From: JANXSS01 sp040385645
GTDB taxonomy: Bacteria > Pseudomonadota > Gammaproteobacteria > Burkholderiales > Burkholderiaceae_D
DNA: 64,000 nucleotides
Reading direction: 5' to 3'
Assembly (NCBI GenBank): GCA_040385645.1
Contig: JAZKGZ010000014.1
Span: 124,001 to 188,000, forward strand
Shown: piece by piece, positions 36,237 to 45,063 of the stretch
Position numbering within the stretch: position 1 is the stretch's first letter
Layout: the number at the start of each line of letters is the position of its first letter
The notes under the pieces: model-generated
The model's input: the letters and a program-made list of their open reading frames with translations, nothing else
Told to the model about the DNA's origin: nothing
Databases searched by the model: none
Translations under genes and position numbers: made by a program

Positions 36237-37795
36237 TGCGTCGCGTTGATTCGACCTAGCCTGACTGTGATCGGCTCACCATCGTTCATGATCCACTGAT
36301 CGGTAACGATGATCGGTTGAGCCAATGACGAAACCTGAGCATTGCCCTGTTCATCAAGAACTTCGACGCGCGCGTAATAAGTGCCGAAAGGCGGGCGCGC
36401 GAGTTGCGCTTCGCCTTCCGGGCTCACCCGGTTGACGATCAGTGAAGAAAAATCGCTGTTACGGGCCAACTGCAGTCGCATGGATTGCCCGGTAATCGGC
36501 GTCCAACGCAGGGTTACCGTTTTACTGTCGCTACCAGCGACCTTCGGCGCGCCCGGCATTTTATACGAACCACTTTGCAAATCGTTCGTACGCAATAAGG
36601 TAATCGGTGAGATGCTGCTCAAGCCTTCAAGACCGAAGCGGTCGATTGCCGACAGCCGGGCGAAATATCGCCCTTCAGGCACGCCTGCGATCGACAGTGC
36701 CGGTAGCGTCATGCGATTTTCTGCTAACAAATTCAGCGCTTCCGGATCGCGGGCGATCTGCAGTTGATATGCTTTTGCGCCCGGCACTGCCGACAATGCA
36801 ATTTTGGCTCTTGAATACTCTGTGCCGGTGGTGCCACCGCCCGGCATTAAAGACGGAGCCGGCAGCAAATTCACCACCGGTCCGACAGATTTCGCATCGA
36901 TGATATTGCCCGTGGCTTGCGTCAAAACCACGTTATCCGGCGCAGTCGATTTGCTGGCCCGTGCCACGGCAACTCGACCTTCTAGCGTTTCAGTAGCGAC
37001 ACGCCTGTCAGCACCTTCACCGACAAATCCAACTCTAAACTGCGTGCCTCGCACACCGGCGACAGAAAGGGGGGTACGCACTTCGAAGCGACCTTGGTTT
37101 GCTTCCAACGGCGAAACCCGTGATTCGACGCGGCCACGCAATAACAATATCTCCGTGCGTGGCCGGTGCAGGTATCGTGCTGTTCGCAGCTTCGACATCT
37201 GCAGCCGTGAATTCGACGGCACTGAAATACGAGACTGGTCTGCCAGCGCCATCGTCAGAAAACTATTGCCACTGGTTTGGATCTGCGTACCTTCTACAAC
37301 CGTCGAGCCGATCGTCAAGTGCATGGTGCTGCCATCTGCAGCTGTTGCGGCAATCGTCCCGGTCATGGCAACCACGGTCGCCTTGGCAGGTGTATCGCCC
37401 AATAGCTCGCCAGGAATGACAATCGGCGTGCCGACCGGAATCGAACTGTCCTTTTCGATACGGTTGAGCTTGCCCAGGACTTTCCAATTACTGCCTTTAT
37501 CGGTGTATTGCTGAGCAATCGAGGTCAGCGTATCGCCCGCGCGAGCAAAATAGGTGATGCTGGCTGTGCCGATGGTGATATTGCCAGGAGCGGAGGGGGC
37601 GGTGGCTTCGCGCGGCGCGCCGGTTTTGATCGATGGTGCCGATGGGGTTGAGGTGGTGAGGGCGGGAGAAGAAAGTTGAGCATTCGACGGTGCCGCTTTG
37701 CATGCTGTAATCGTCACCGCGCTTGCAGCAAGCGCTAATCCAAATGTCGCCAGCAGCTCTCTGGCAGGATGCACGAAGCGATTGAATGCACGCAT
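36233..37795 (-). CDS. LysM/FecR-domain periplasmic protein
   Basis: A 520-aa exported protein: signal sequence (about 1-32), a Ser/Thr/Pro-rich linker, a LysM peptidoglycan-binding motif (about 80-130; YFARAGDTLTSIAQQY), a FecR beta-domain (about 145-260; LRGRVESRVSP, VRGTQFRVG), and fibronectin-type repeats in the C-terminal half. FecR/LysM proteins often accompany CHASE2 kinases and cyclases and may present a wall or surface signal. ATG 37795 is preferred over an in-frame start nine codons earlier. The stop overlaps the kinase start. Confidence 0.87.
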   Translation of the reverse strand: MRAFNRFVHPARELLATFGLALAASAVTITACKAAPSNAQLSSPALTTSTPSAPSIKTGAPREATAPSAPGNITIGTASITYFARAGDTLTSIAQQYTDKGSNWKVLGKLNRIEKDSSIPVGTPIVIPGELLGDTPAKATVVAMTGTIAATAADGSTMHLTIGSTVVEGTQIQTSGNSFLTMALADQSRISVPSNSRLQMSKLRTARYLHRPRTEILLLRGRVESRVSPLEANQGRFEVRTPLSVAGVRGTQFRVGFVGEGADRRVATETLEGRVAVARASKSTAPDNVVLTQATGNIIDAKSVGPVVNLLPAPSLMPGGGTTGTEYSRAKIALSAVPGAKAYQLQIARDPEALNLLAENRMTLPALSIAGVPEGRYFARLSAIDRFGLEGLSSISPITLLRTNDLQSGSYKMPGAPKVAGSDSKTVTLRWTPITGQSMRLQLARNSDFSSLIVNRVSPEGEAQLARPPFGTYYARVEVLDEQGNAQVSSLAQPIIVTDQWIMNDGEPITVRLGRINATQ

Positions 37796-37845
37796 GTTAG
37801 GTCCACGCGCCGGAGGGCGCACTGCGCCTCCGTGCGGGCAGGCGC

Positions 37846-38535
37846 TTATCCTGAAATCTGTTCCAGTCGATAGCCGTAGCTGTAAACCGGGGCAAGGCGA
37901 AAACCGTTCTCTGGACGCAATTGTAGCTTGCTTCTTACTCTAGAGACATGAGTATCCATGGTGCGGGACGGTATCTCGATGTCGCGCGACCAAACCGCTT
38001 CGAGAATGTAGGCGCGTGACAACGGCCTGCCGAGATTACGAAAGAACAGCAGCGCCAGATCGAACTCTTTTTGCGTAACATCGACTGCGGTGCCGGCAAC
38101 GATCAGGCGTCCGGTACGTGCTTCGAAAATATAATCGCCGAATTGAATCTGCTCTACCATGTTTTGGCTTGGGTAAGCACGCCGTAACAGTGCCTGCACC
38201 CGCGCGACCAATTCTCCGCGCCGGATTGGTTTGATCATGTAATCGTCGGCACCGGCTGCCAGCCCGGCGACGATATCGTCTTCGCCAGATCGACTGGTCA
38301 TGAACAACACCGGTAGCGTGGATGGCAGCTTCTCGCGCGCCCACTGCAGTACCTCGGCACCACTCAGGTCGGGTACCTGCCAGTCAATGATCAGCATGTC
38401 GAAGCTTTCGCGTCGAAGCTGGTTGACCATCTCCTTACCGCTTTGGAAGGGGTAGCAGATATGGCCTGCCGAGTTAAGTACTTGCGAGACCAAATCGGTC
38501 TGGCTACGGTCATCATCTAGTACGGCGATTCTCAT
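37846..38535 (-). CDS. OmpR-family response regulator
   Basis: A 229-aa regulator with a receiver domain (acidic D7-D9, phospho-acceptor D51 in LIIDWQVPD, K102 in MIKPIRRGE) and a C-terminal winged helix (about 130-225; TQKEFDLALLFFRNLGRPLSRAYILEAVW). It is the first gene of the regulator-FecR-CHASE2 kinase unit and is presumably phosphorylated by that kinase. A GC hairpin (37811-37832) separates it from the FecR gene and could set the relative expression of the downstream genes. Confidence 0.93.
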   Translation of the reverse strand: MRIAVLDDDRSQTDLVSQVLNSAGHICYPFQSGKEMVNQLRRESFDMLIIDWQVPDLSGAEVLQWAREKLPSTLPVLFMTSRSGEDDIVAGLAAGADDYMIKPIRRGELVARVQALLRRAYPSQNMVEQIQFGDYIFEARTGRLIVAGTAVDVTQKEFDLALLFFRNLGRPLSRAYILEAVWSRDIEIPSRTMDTHVSRVRSKLQLRPENGFRLAPVYSYGYRLEQISG

Positions 38536-38806
38536 GGGTGTCCACTATTTCAATAGATAAATTTGCACTGAAGCCAATTTAACAAAGGTTCGTGGAGAAA
38601 TGTTTGTGTCTTGGGCAATCTAACAATCGTTAACGATTGGTTACAACGGTGGGTGGAGGGGGCAGCCGGTTGTTTAGCACCGGCTTTCGGGGCGAACCGC
38701 CGTCGGCGGCTCGCGTGATGAACGATTATTACGATGTAAGTACGCTGCTTATGTGTCTTGCTCAAGTACCTTGCTCTAGCGCTGCGTTCACGCACTGCTT
38801 AGTGCA

Positions 38807-39115
38807 TTAAGCTTTTTTTGCGTAAGCGCTACACCATGCCGGACCGGGTACGGATTTTCCGGCAAACAGAGGACATGCGCCTAAACCATTTGGTGGCCCC
38901 TGATAAAGCTGGCAATTGCTGCACAACTGGCCAGCGACGTATTTTGGAAACTTCGCCTTATCGACCTTCGATGCATTTTCCTTGTAACCGAGCGCGATTG
39001 CCTGCGGATCGCTTTCGGAAACCTTCGGTGCCTGGGCGCGGCCCAGGCCAGCTGTTGCAAGTAGTGCCGAGCCAGCCAGTGAATGGATAACGAACGTCCT
39101 ACGATTCATGCTCAT
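38807..39115 (-). CDS. High-potential iron-sulfur protein (HiPIP)
   Basis: A 102-aa small electron carrier. A twin-arginine-type leader (MNRRTFVIHSLAGSALLATAG) is followed by the mature domain with four cysteines (CSNC, GACPLF, AWCSAY) that ligate a 4Fe-4S cluster. It can shuttle electrons from the bc1 complex to terminal oxidases or other acceptors. ATG 39115 has AAGGA about 8 bases upstream; a second ATG lies two codons later. A longer frame from 39205 is rejected as non-family sequence. Confidence 0.92.
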   Translation of the reverse strand: MSMNRRTFVIHSLAGSALLATAGLGRAQAPKVSESDPQAIALGYKENASKVDKAKFPKYVAGQLCSNCQLYQGPPNGLGACPLFAGKSVPGPAWCSAYAKKA

Positions 39116-39389
39116 ATCGGTAGTCCTTTCTAATGCGGTAAATCGGATGGGTAAAGCCTCGTCGATGGTCCGAGCGTCGACGTAGCGTGATGCGTTCGAG
39201 TGCACTTGAGTCTACCATTTTCATCATTGAATATAATTCGCGCTATAATTTCCAGCCTGCATTTATGTCTCTATTGCAACGCTGAAGCATTTTGAAGTAG
39301 TCTGATTTTTAGTAGTCCCGTTGTCAGATCGTCGTTGCAGATTCACATCGTCGTTTCATCCCACTTAGTCCAGCTGAAAAGGAATCACA

Positions 39390-39956
39390 ATGAATCTACC
39401 TCGTTTGCCACAGTCCTTGACCCTCGTTTCGTTAGTTGGCGCTGTTTCCATGCTTGCGGCATGCGGCACGATGACGCCAAAAATGGCCATGTTTTCGCAA
39501 GATGGCTTGCCAGAAACCATCAAAGTTCCCGCTGGTAATAAGGTTGCACTAGAAACAGTCGGTGCTGGCGATATCACTTACGAGTGTCGCGCCAAAGCAG
39601 ATATGCCGGACCAGATGGAGTGGGTATTCGTCGGACCAAAGGCCAAGCTGCTCGATCGCAGCGGCAAACAGGTCGGTACGTACTACGGCCCACCAGCAAC
39701 ATGGGAAGCGACCGACGGTTCCAAAATCACCGGCACGCAAGTCGCCATCGCACCTTCAAGCACTGGCAACCTGCCTTTCCAAATCGTAAAAGCCAATCCC
39801 GCAGTTGGCTCCGGCGCGATGACTGGCATTACTTACATTCAGCGAGTAGCACTCAAAGGCGGCGTTGCACCGGCATCGCCTTGCAATGCAACGACCAAAG
39901 GCACGCGTGAAGTCGTGAAATACCAGGCCGACTATATTTTCTGGAAAGCCGCTTGA
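39390..39956 (+). CDS. DUF3455 family lipoprotein
   Basis: A 188-aa protein with a lipoprotein signal peptide (lipobox SMLAAC, Cys about 25). The mature part (GLPETIKVPAGNKVALETVGAGDITYEC ... GSKITGTQV ... TYIQRV) matches the DUF3455 family. Function is unknown. TATAAT boxes at 39232-39237 and 39244-39249 upstream suggest its own promoter. It is convergent with the small His/Lys-rich protein gene. Confidence 0.85.
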   Translation: MNLPRLPQSLTLVSLVGAVSMLAACGTMTPKMAMFSQDGLPETIKVPAGNKVALETVGAGDITYECRAKADMPDQMEWVFVGPKAKLLDRSGKQVGTYYGPPATWEATDGSKITGTQVAIAPSSTGNLPFQIVKANPAVGSGAMTGITYIQRVALKGGVAPASPCNATTKGTREVVKYQADYIFWKAA

Positions 39957-39983
39957 TTTTATAAAGTAGGTAGTACGTTAGAT

Positions 39984-40295
39984 TTAGTCGTGGTCGCCAT
40001 GCCCTTTATGGCGACCATGATGTTTGTGATGCTTATGATGTTTTTCTTTCTTATACTTTTTATCTTTACACTTACCATTCTTGCAGTCCACGTAGCGTGT
40101 TTCGGTTCTTACATACACCGGCTGGGGTTGTACATAAGTTGGCTGCGGTGCGACAAACACAGGTGCCGGCGGCGGTGTATATACACCCGGTAAGTTGATA
40201 TTGACATCAACACCGGCGGCTTTGACGCCTCCCGCACAGAGAACCAACATTGCACAAGCTGCAAATGCGGCTGCGCGACTTGAATATGTCTTCAT
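39984..40295 (-). CDS. Exported His/Lys-rich small protein
   Basis: A 103-aa protein with a signal peptide (about 1-26, ending VKA), a Pro/Val/Gln-rich middle (PTYVQPQPVYV) and a C-terminus dominated by Lys and His (HHKHHKHHGRHKGHGDHD) after one CKNGKC pair. The tail suggests metal binding (Ni, Zn, Cu) but no function is established. It ends close to the DUF3455 gene (convergent, 27 bp) and starts 13 bp after the solute-binding protein gene stop, so may be co-transcribed with it. Confidence 0.75.
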   Translation of the reverse strand: MKTYSSRAAAFAACAMLVLCAGGVKAAGVDVNINLPGVYTPPPAPVFVAPQPTYVQPQPVYVRTETRYVDCKNGKCKDKKYKKEKHHKHHKHHGRHKGHGDHD

Positions 40296-40308
40296 TTTTA
40301 CTTCCTTT

Positions 40309-41217
40309 TTAAAAAGAATCGCCTACCTTGTCGTTCGGAAAACTCAATGAGGATCTCAACAGAAAACTCATTCCCATGTTCATGTTGATATTGTTCGGTG
40401 GAATAGGCTGCTTGAACCATCTGTCGTAAAGCTTGACGAACTCGCCGTCATTAATGATGCGCACCATTTCACGGTCGACAATGGCTTTGAAAGCGGCGTC
40501 GTCGCGCGAGAGCATGATTGCATAGGGCTCTGCCGACAATGGATCACCGACGACGGCGAATTGCATCGGTTGCTTGGCACTTGCCCGCAGGCCGTACAGC
40601 AATACATCATCCATCGCAAATGCTTCAGCCGTTGCGTTCTCAACCATTTGGAACGATGCCGCATGGTCGGCACCCTCCAGCAACGACAGATTGAGTGCAC
40701 GTACCTTGCCGCGATCCGTCATGAGTTGAACCGTCGTCGTACCCTTGGTGGTGACGATCTTTTTGTCCTGCAGATCGGTCCAATTCTTAATGCTGGAATC
40801 AGCCCGCGCCAACATTCGCACCGCAGCAATGAAATGCGGGATGGTAAAGGCTACTTGCTTGCGGCGTTCGGCATTGTTCGTCGTAGACCCGCATTCCAGG
40901 TCTGCCTTACCTTGCATGATGGCGGGAATCCTGGTCGAGGAAGTTACTGCGACATAGGCAATTTTCAATTGCGGCAGTTTTAATTCTCGTTTTAATGCTT
41001 CGGCAATCTTCAAACAAAGGTCGACCGAATATCCAGTGGGTTTCTTGTCCGCATCCAGATAGGAAAAAGGAATCGATGATTCACGATGGGCGATGGTAAT
41101 GGTTTTGGTCTGCTCGATCCTGTCGAGCGTGCTTCCTGCATGAACGTTTGTGCAGGCCAAGGGGGCAAGGAAAGCAACTGCGAGCGGCAGTACGGATCGG
41201 ATTTCAACTGAAAACAC
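40309..41217 (-). CDS. Periplasmic amino-acid-type solute-binding protein (orphan)
   Basis: A 302-aa SBP_bac_3 protein with signal peptide (about 1-27, VHAGS) and the GltI-like start TLDRIEQTKTITIAHRESSIPFSYLD. The two lobes and C-terminal DRWFKQPIPP are visible. Related proteins bind glutamate/aspartate. No permease or ATPase genes are next to it, so its partner must be elsewhere or it has a sensory role. Confidence 0.87.
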   Translation of the reverse strand: MFSVEIRSVLPLAVAFLAPLACTNVHAGSTLDRIEQTKTITIAHRESSIPFSYLDADKKPTGYSVDLCLKIAEALKRELKLPQLKIAYVAVTSSTRIPAIMQGKADLECGSTTNNAERRKQVAFTIPHFIAAVRMLARADSSIKNWTDLQDKKIVTTKGTTTVQLMTDRGKVRALNLSLLEGADHAASFQMVENATAEAFAMDDVLLYGLRASAKQPMQFAVVGDPLSAEPYAIMLSRDDAAFKAIVDREMVRIINDGEFVKLYDRWFKQPIPPNNINMNMGMSFLLRSSLSFPNDKVGDSF

Positions 41218-41334
41218 GATATCTCCTTATTCAACCAGGTAATGTGATTACCTTTTGATTACCCTAAGGAAATATACCAAGCCGATCATCAACGCAGTGG
41301 AATATTCACACAACGAAGCTCATTCGAGGCTAAA

Positions 41335-42204
41335 TTAGGGCTCCGCGAACGCTATTTCTCCCCTTAGTTGTGGTTCTTCCACACCGGCCACGTGCTTTAG
41401 TCCATGTGGACAAATATCAAGCAGCACACATTGCCGACACTGTGGATTTCGCCAAGTACAAACCTTTTTTCCATGTCGCATGATGACTTGATGGTTGTCA
41501 TATACCTGCTGCGCATCCCATTCTGCCGGTAGTTGCGCCTCCAGAATATCGTGTGCAGGCCCAACGCTCATTTTTGCCGGTACCAGCCCAACCCTTACGG
41601 CCACACGATGATGATGGCTATCCACTGGCAACGCCTTGCCTCGCAGGTTACTGAACGCCAGTACCGCCGCACTGGTCTTCGGGCCGACACCCGAAATGGT
41701 TTCGAGCCAGGCACGTGTTTTTTCTACCGGCCACTCGCGCAAAAATTCGAGATCGAGCTTTCCACCGATACGGGCACTCAGTTCACGCAATACGGCTTGA
41801 ATACGCGGCGCTTTTTGTTCGGGCCATGTGCATGCGGTAATCGCTTCCTGCACGTGTTCGAGCGGCGCATCGCGCACGTCTTCCCACTCTGCAAACCGCG
41901 CGCGTAAGGCACGAAAAGCCAATCCGGAATCATGATTGCGCGTGCGATGCGATAGCAATGCCGATACGAGTTCGCTGAGTGGGTCGAGTACATGGAAATA
42001 AGTAATCGGACAGCCGTATTCGGCACAAAGCCGGTGGTGGATTTCGACTGCTTTGGCTTGTAGTTCAATTCTGGCGGCAGTCGCTTCCGTTGTAAGAGAA
42101 GGTTGATCGGGCACGTAAATTCCTTGAAATGACGCCGGGCGTGGATATGGATGTGGGTAAGAATATGAGTTAGGTACCACCACGTACCCGTGAAAGCTCG
42201 GCAA
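41335..42204 (-). CDS. Endonuclease III-like HhH-GPD DNA glycosylase
   Basis: A 289-aa protein. The HhH motif ISGVGPKTSAAVLAF supplies the catalytic Lys, VDSHHHRV the catalytic Asp, and C-x6-C-x2-C-x5-C (CTWRNPQCRQCVLLDIC) the 4Fe-4S cluster. It resembles Nth but is longer because of about 60 N-terminal residues rich in Pro/Tyr of uncertain validity; the true start may be downstream. It should remove oxidised pyrimidines, or act on a related substrate. Confidence 0.85.
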   Translation of the reverse strand: MPSFHGYVVVPNSYSYPHPYPRPASFQGIYVPDQPSLTTEATAARIELQAKAVEIHHRLCAEYGCPITYFHVLDPLSELVSALLSHRTRNHDSGLAFRALRARFAEWEDVRDAPLEHVQEAITACTWPEQKAPRIQAVLRELSARIGGKLDLEFLREWPVEKTRAWLETISGVGPKTSAAVLAFSNLRGKALPVDSHHHRVAVRVGLVPAKMSVGPAHDILEAQLPAEWDAQQVYDNHQVIMRHGKKVCTWRNPQCRQCVLLDICPHGLKHVAGVEEPQLRGEIAFAEP

Positions 42205-42402
42205 AAAGCATGAGCGTGGAAATTGAGACTTACAGCAGCTTCATTTGTTTCAGCAAAAGGATAACTTTTTGCAAATTAAGCAAACATTTCAAACGGCAGT
42301 CCGCGGTTTAAAGAAGCTGAGCGTACAACGCAATGAATTTTTCAATTCAAACCGTCGACATATCGCGGTAAGATTCAGAGACTTACTGAAAATGGATGTT
42401 TT

Positions 42403-42684
42403 ATGCAAACCGTTAAACTATCTAGCAAAGGGCAAATCGTCATCCCAAAGAGCATTCGTGACGCTCTTCACCTACCACCCGGCACCGAGTTCGTTGTTAT
42501 CCAAACCGCAATTGGCCTCACCCTCACACCGACGACGCTCTTTCCGCGCGTCACGACAGCACAGGTACGCGGTTTTCTATTTAAATCTGGCCGAAATGTT
42601 CCAACCGACGGTGAAATAAAAGCCAGGATTAAAGCACGGCTTCAACTACAAGACGATGCATCGAAGCAAGGCAAGCGCAAATGA
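42403..42684 (+). CDS. AbrB/MazE-type antitoxin
   Basis: A 93-aa protein with an N-terminal SpoVT-AbrB swapped-hairpin domain (VKLSSKGQIVIPKSIRDALHLPPGTEF) and a Lys/Arg-rich C-terminal tail for toxin binding. Its stop overlaps the PIN toxin start by ATGA. AbrB-type antitoxins autoregulate their operon. It lies just inside the core side of the tRNA-Phe remnant. Confidence 0.9.
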   Translation: MQTVKLSSKGQIVIPKSIRDALHLPPGTEFVVIQTAIGLTLTPTTLFPRVTTAQVRGFLFKSGRNVPTDGEIKARIKARLQLQDDASKQGKRK

Positions 42685-43073
42685 TTGCGCTCGATACAAA
42701 CATTTTGGTTCGGTATTTATTAAACGATTCACCTGCGCAGACCGACATCGCCGAAAACCTACTGCACGGCAATAAAACTTGCACCGCACCCATTACTGTG
42801 TTTTTGGAGCTGGTATGGGTTTTGGAATCGTGCGAGTGCGACCGTGTTGAAATTGCTAAGTCGATCCGTTTATTATGCGGGCTTGAAAATTTCAAGCCGC
42901 AGAATTTCGAAGCGCTTGCTTACGCATTGCCTTGGTATGAAGGCGGCATGGATTTTGGCGATGCAGTGCACCTAGCGATGAGCGCGAACGCAAAGCAATT
43001 CAACACATTCGATAAAGCTTTTGTGAAAGTTGCTGAAACGCTGAAAGCGTATCCGAAAGTTGTGCGGGCTTAA
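42681..43073 (+). CDS. PIN-domain toxin (VapC-like)
   Basis: A 130-aa PIN ribonuclease: IALDTNILVRYLL (D5), FLELVWVLES (Glu), MDFGDAVHLAMS and NTFDKAFVK complete the acidic set. Paired with the overlapping AbrB-type antitoxin gene. It is the third PIN-type toxin in this window. Confidence 0.9.
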   Translation: MIALDTNILVRYLLNDSPAQTDIAENLLHGNKTCTAPITVFLELVWVLESCECDRVEIAKSIRLLCGLENFKPQNFEALAYALPWYEGGMDFGDAVHLAMSANAKQFNTFDKAFVKVAETLKAYPKVVRA

Positions 43074-43199
43074 AATTTCTGACCGGTCGGTGTTCGTCGG
43101 TTGCGAGTGTAGCTCTGCCGAGCTAAATGGCTCAGATTGCCGAGTAAAAAAAACGGCTACAAGCCGAAGCATGTAACCGTTTAATCATTCAACACATTT

Positions 43200-43252
43200 T
43201 GGTGGCCCGGGGCGGAATCGAACCACCGACACAAGGATTTTCAATCCTCTGC
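43200..43252 (-). pseudogene. 3' half of tRNA-Phe (GAA), probable attachment-site remnant
   Basis: On the minus strand this segment reads as anticodon arm with loop TTGAAAA, variable loop, T-arm (TTCGATT), acceptor strand CCGGGCC, discriminator A and CCA. The D-arm and 5' acceptor strand are missing; beyond 43252 the sequence no longer fits a tRNA. This is the signature left when an integrase uses the tRNA 3' end as attB, the intact gene being at the other end of the element. Confidence 0.85.
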
Positions 43253-43408
43253 GTCATACATGCTTTATCCAACTATATCTATTAAAACAGTCGCTTACGG
43301 AATGTTGTCCAACTACAGCACGCCATTGAACCGCTACACGGTTGACACTCAGTTGACTAAAATTTAGCTCTCAAACTGCCAGCTTCAATGTCCAAATTTT
43401 ATTGGAAA

Positions 43409-43420
43409 CGTAACGTTACG
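43409..43420. repeat. 12-bp perfect palindrome CGTAACGTTACG
   Basis: A self-complementary 12-mer about 160 bp inside the island edge. Could be a regulator or recombinase site; no further evidence. Confidence 0.5.
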
Positions 43421-43648
43421 ACGCTATTTATCGTCAGTAGCCAAATGTCCGGACGTCTTCACTTCTAACTCGTTTCGCAAACGGACGCTGCGAAAAAATT
43501 TACCTCTCCACTGTGTGAATAAAACTGCTTTCAACCTAAGTGTTCGCCTTTCCCATTTTTCTACCCGTTCTGATACGTGCATTAACTAACCAAGCTGTAA
43601 ATGCTAGCTCATGGCATATACCCAATAACGAAGGAAAGCATCAAGTAC

Positions 43649-43694
43649 TTATACACAGCTCAGGCTGAGCCGTATCTGTCTGAGCTGTGTATAA
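43649..43694. repeat. 15-bp perfect inverted repeat with two DnaA-box-like sequences
   Basis: TTATACACAGCTCAG (43649-43663) and its exact reverse complement (43680-43694) are separated by 16 bp. Each arm begins with TTATACACA, a match to the DnaA-box consensus TTATNCACA, so two boxes face each other. Possible origin or regulatory element. Confidence 0.7.
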
Positions 43695-44252
43695 CTCGCA
43701 AGCAGCTCTAGGTGAGCCATATTCACAGCAAATACAGATCAGTCTGAGCCACTAAAAAGAAGATTTTTACTTAAAAAGAAGTGATTTGCGCCAAACCAGT
43801 TTGTATGAATTGCGCTGCGCTACACTGCATGCCTAAGGAATACTCGATTTACCTCACAAGACCTTGGGATGCTACTCTATACACCGTGGTTATTTGCGAG
43901 CCAGTGTAAGGGTAGGGTATACGGCACCCCAATCCCGCACCTAAGCATGTTGCGCTAAAGTTTGTGTAAATGGATTTTCGCGGCCAAACAGCCATGAACC
44001 CGCTTAGCTAATTTACGGTTACATCAGCACAGTCCTCAGCTAACTGTAGCGGCTTACATTTCCCAGTGGAGTGAGTGTCCTGGAAAAAGACAGATTGAGA
44101 CCATGCTAAGACATGGCGCTCGTTTCGATACCGACAGCTGGTTTAGTACACCAAGACAAACAGATCATGGCAACTGAGGCAGGCCGTAAGCGGATCATGA
44201 GTACCGTCTCGACGCCACCAATCTGATAGTCCAAAGTGATGTCCACCAAATA

Positions 44253-44690
44253 ATGGTGGGGATCATGTTGAATTCAGATGGCAAGACAGGAAGCCGCAAA
44301 GGCCGGCTCAACTACGAGGCTGGGTTCAAGTTGCAGCTGGCAAAGGCCGCCTGCGAGGCGGGCGTATCAATTGCCCGGCTAGCCCTGGAACACGGTTTAA
44401 ACGCCAACATGGTGCACAAGTGGCGACGCCAGTATCTGGCTGGTTTGGCCGTACATGCGCCACCAGCGTCTGCCCAGTTCTTGCCGGTAACGATGACCGG
44501 GGTTGAGCCTGCCGTTGCGCATGAGCAGGTCCGCATTTCTCCAATCCGCGCCCCCAAGCAAATGATGCCGACGCAGCCATCGCCGATTAACGGCACCATC
44601 GACATCAAGTTTGGCGGTGCAACGGTGCGCATCGACGGGGTCGTCGACGCATCGGTACTTGCAGCAGTCCTCTCCCACTTTCACCCATGA
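44253..44690 (+). CDS. tnpA: IS66 accessory protein TnpA
   Basis: A 145-aa protein with an N-terminal HTH (NYEAGFKLQLAKAACEAGVSIARLALEHGLNANMVHKWRRQYL), the usual Orf1 of three-gene IS66 elements. A second in-frame ATG at 44265 may be the true start. Its stop overlaps the tnpB start (ATGA). Required with tnpB for IS66 transposition. Confidence 0.9.
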   Translation: MVGIMLNSDGKTGSRKGRLNYEAGFKLQLAKAACEAGVSIARLALEHGLNANMVHKWRRQYLAGLAVHAPPASAQFLPVTMTGVEPAVAHEQVRISPIRAPKQMMPTQPSPINGTIDIKFGGATVRIDGVVDASVLAAVLSHFHP

Positions 44691-45034
44691 TCGGCTTGCC
44701 CGCCGGCACCCGCATCTGGATCGCCGCCGGTGTCACCGACATGCGCTGCGGCTTCCATGGGTTGGCTGCCAAGGTGGAAGCGGCGCTGGCCGAAGATCCC
44801 TTTAGCGGTCATGTCTTCGTCTTTCGTGGTCGGCGCGGTGACATCGTCAAACTGCTCTGGTCCAGCGGTGACGGCCTGTGTCTGTTGGCCAAACGCCTGG
44901 AACAGGGTCGGTTCGTCTGGCCGCAAGCCACCACCGGCACCGTTTGCCTGACCCAGGCCGCACTGTCCATGCTTTTGGAAGGCATCGACTGGCGGCGGCC
45001 CGCACGTACCTGGCAGCCCAAATCGATGTTGTAA
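44687..45034 (+). CDS. tnpB: IS66 accessory protein TnpB
   Basis: A 115-aa IS66_Orf2 protein with the canonical AGVTDMRCGFHGLAAKVEAAL, GHVFVFRGRRGDIVKLLWS and GLCLLAKRLEQGRFVWP segments. Intact, family-length, ATGA-overlapped with tnpA. Its function in transposition is unknown but it is needed in the family. Confidence 0.95.
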   Translation: MIGLPAGTRIWIAAGVTDMRCGFHGLAAKVEAALAEDPFSGHVFVFRGRRGDIVKLLWSSGDGLCLLAKRLEQGRFVWPQATTGTVCLTQAALSMLLEGIDWRRPARTWQPKSML

Positions 45035-45063
45035 ACATCGGCAAGCTTGCGTAAGCTTCGCGC

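Larger units (their letters stand above)
43253..44177. other. Gene-free island edge
   Basis: About 0.9 kb with no convincing gene in any frame. It holds a 12-bp palindrome, a long DnaA-box-containing inverted repeat and several CTGAGC motifs (43660-43760). It might be a replication or recombination control region of the integrated element. Confidence 0.5.
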
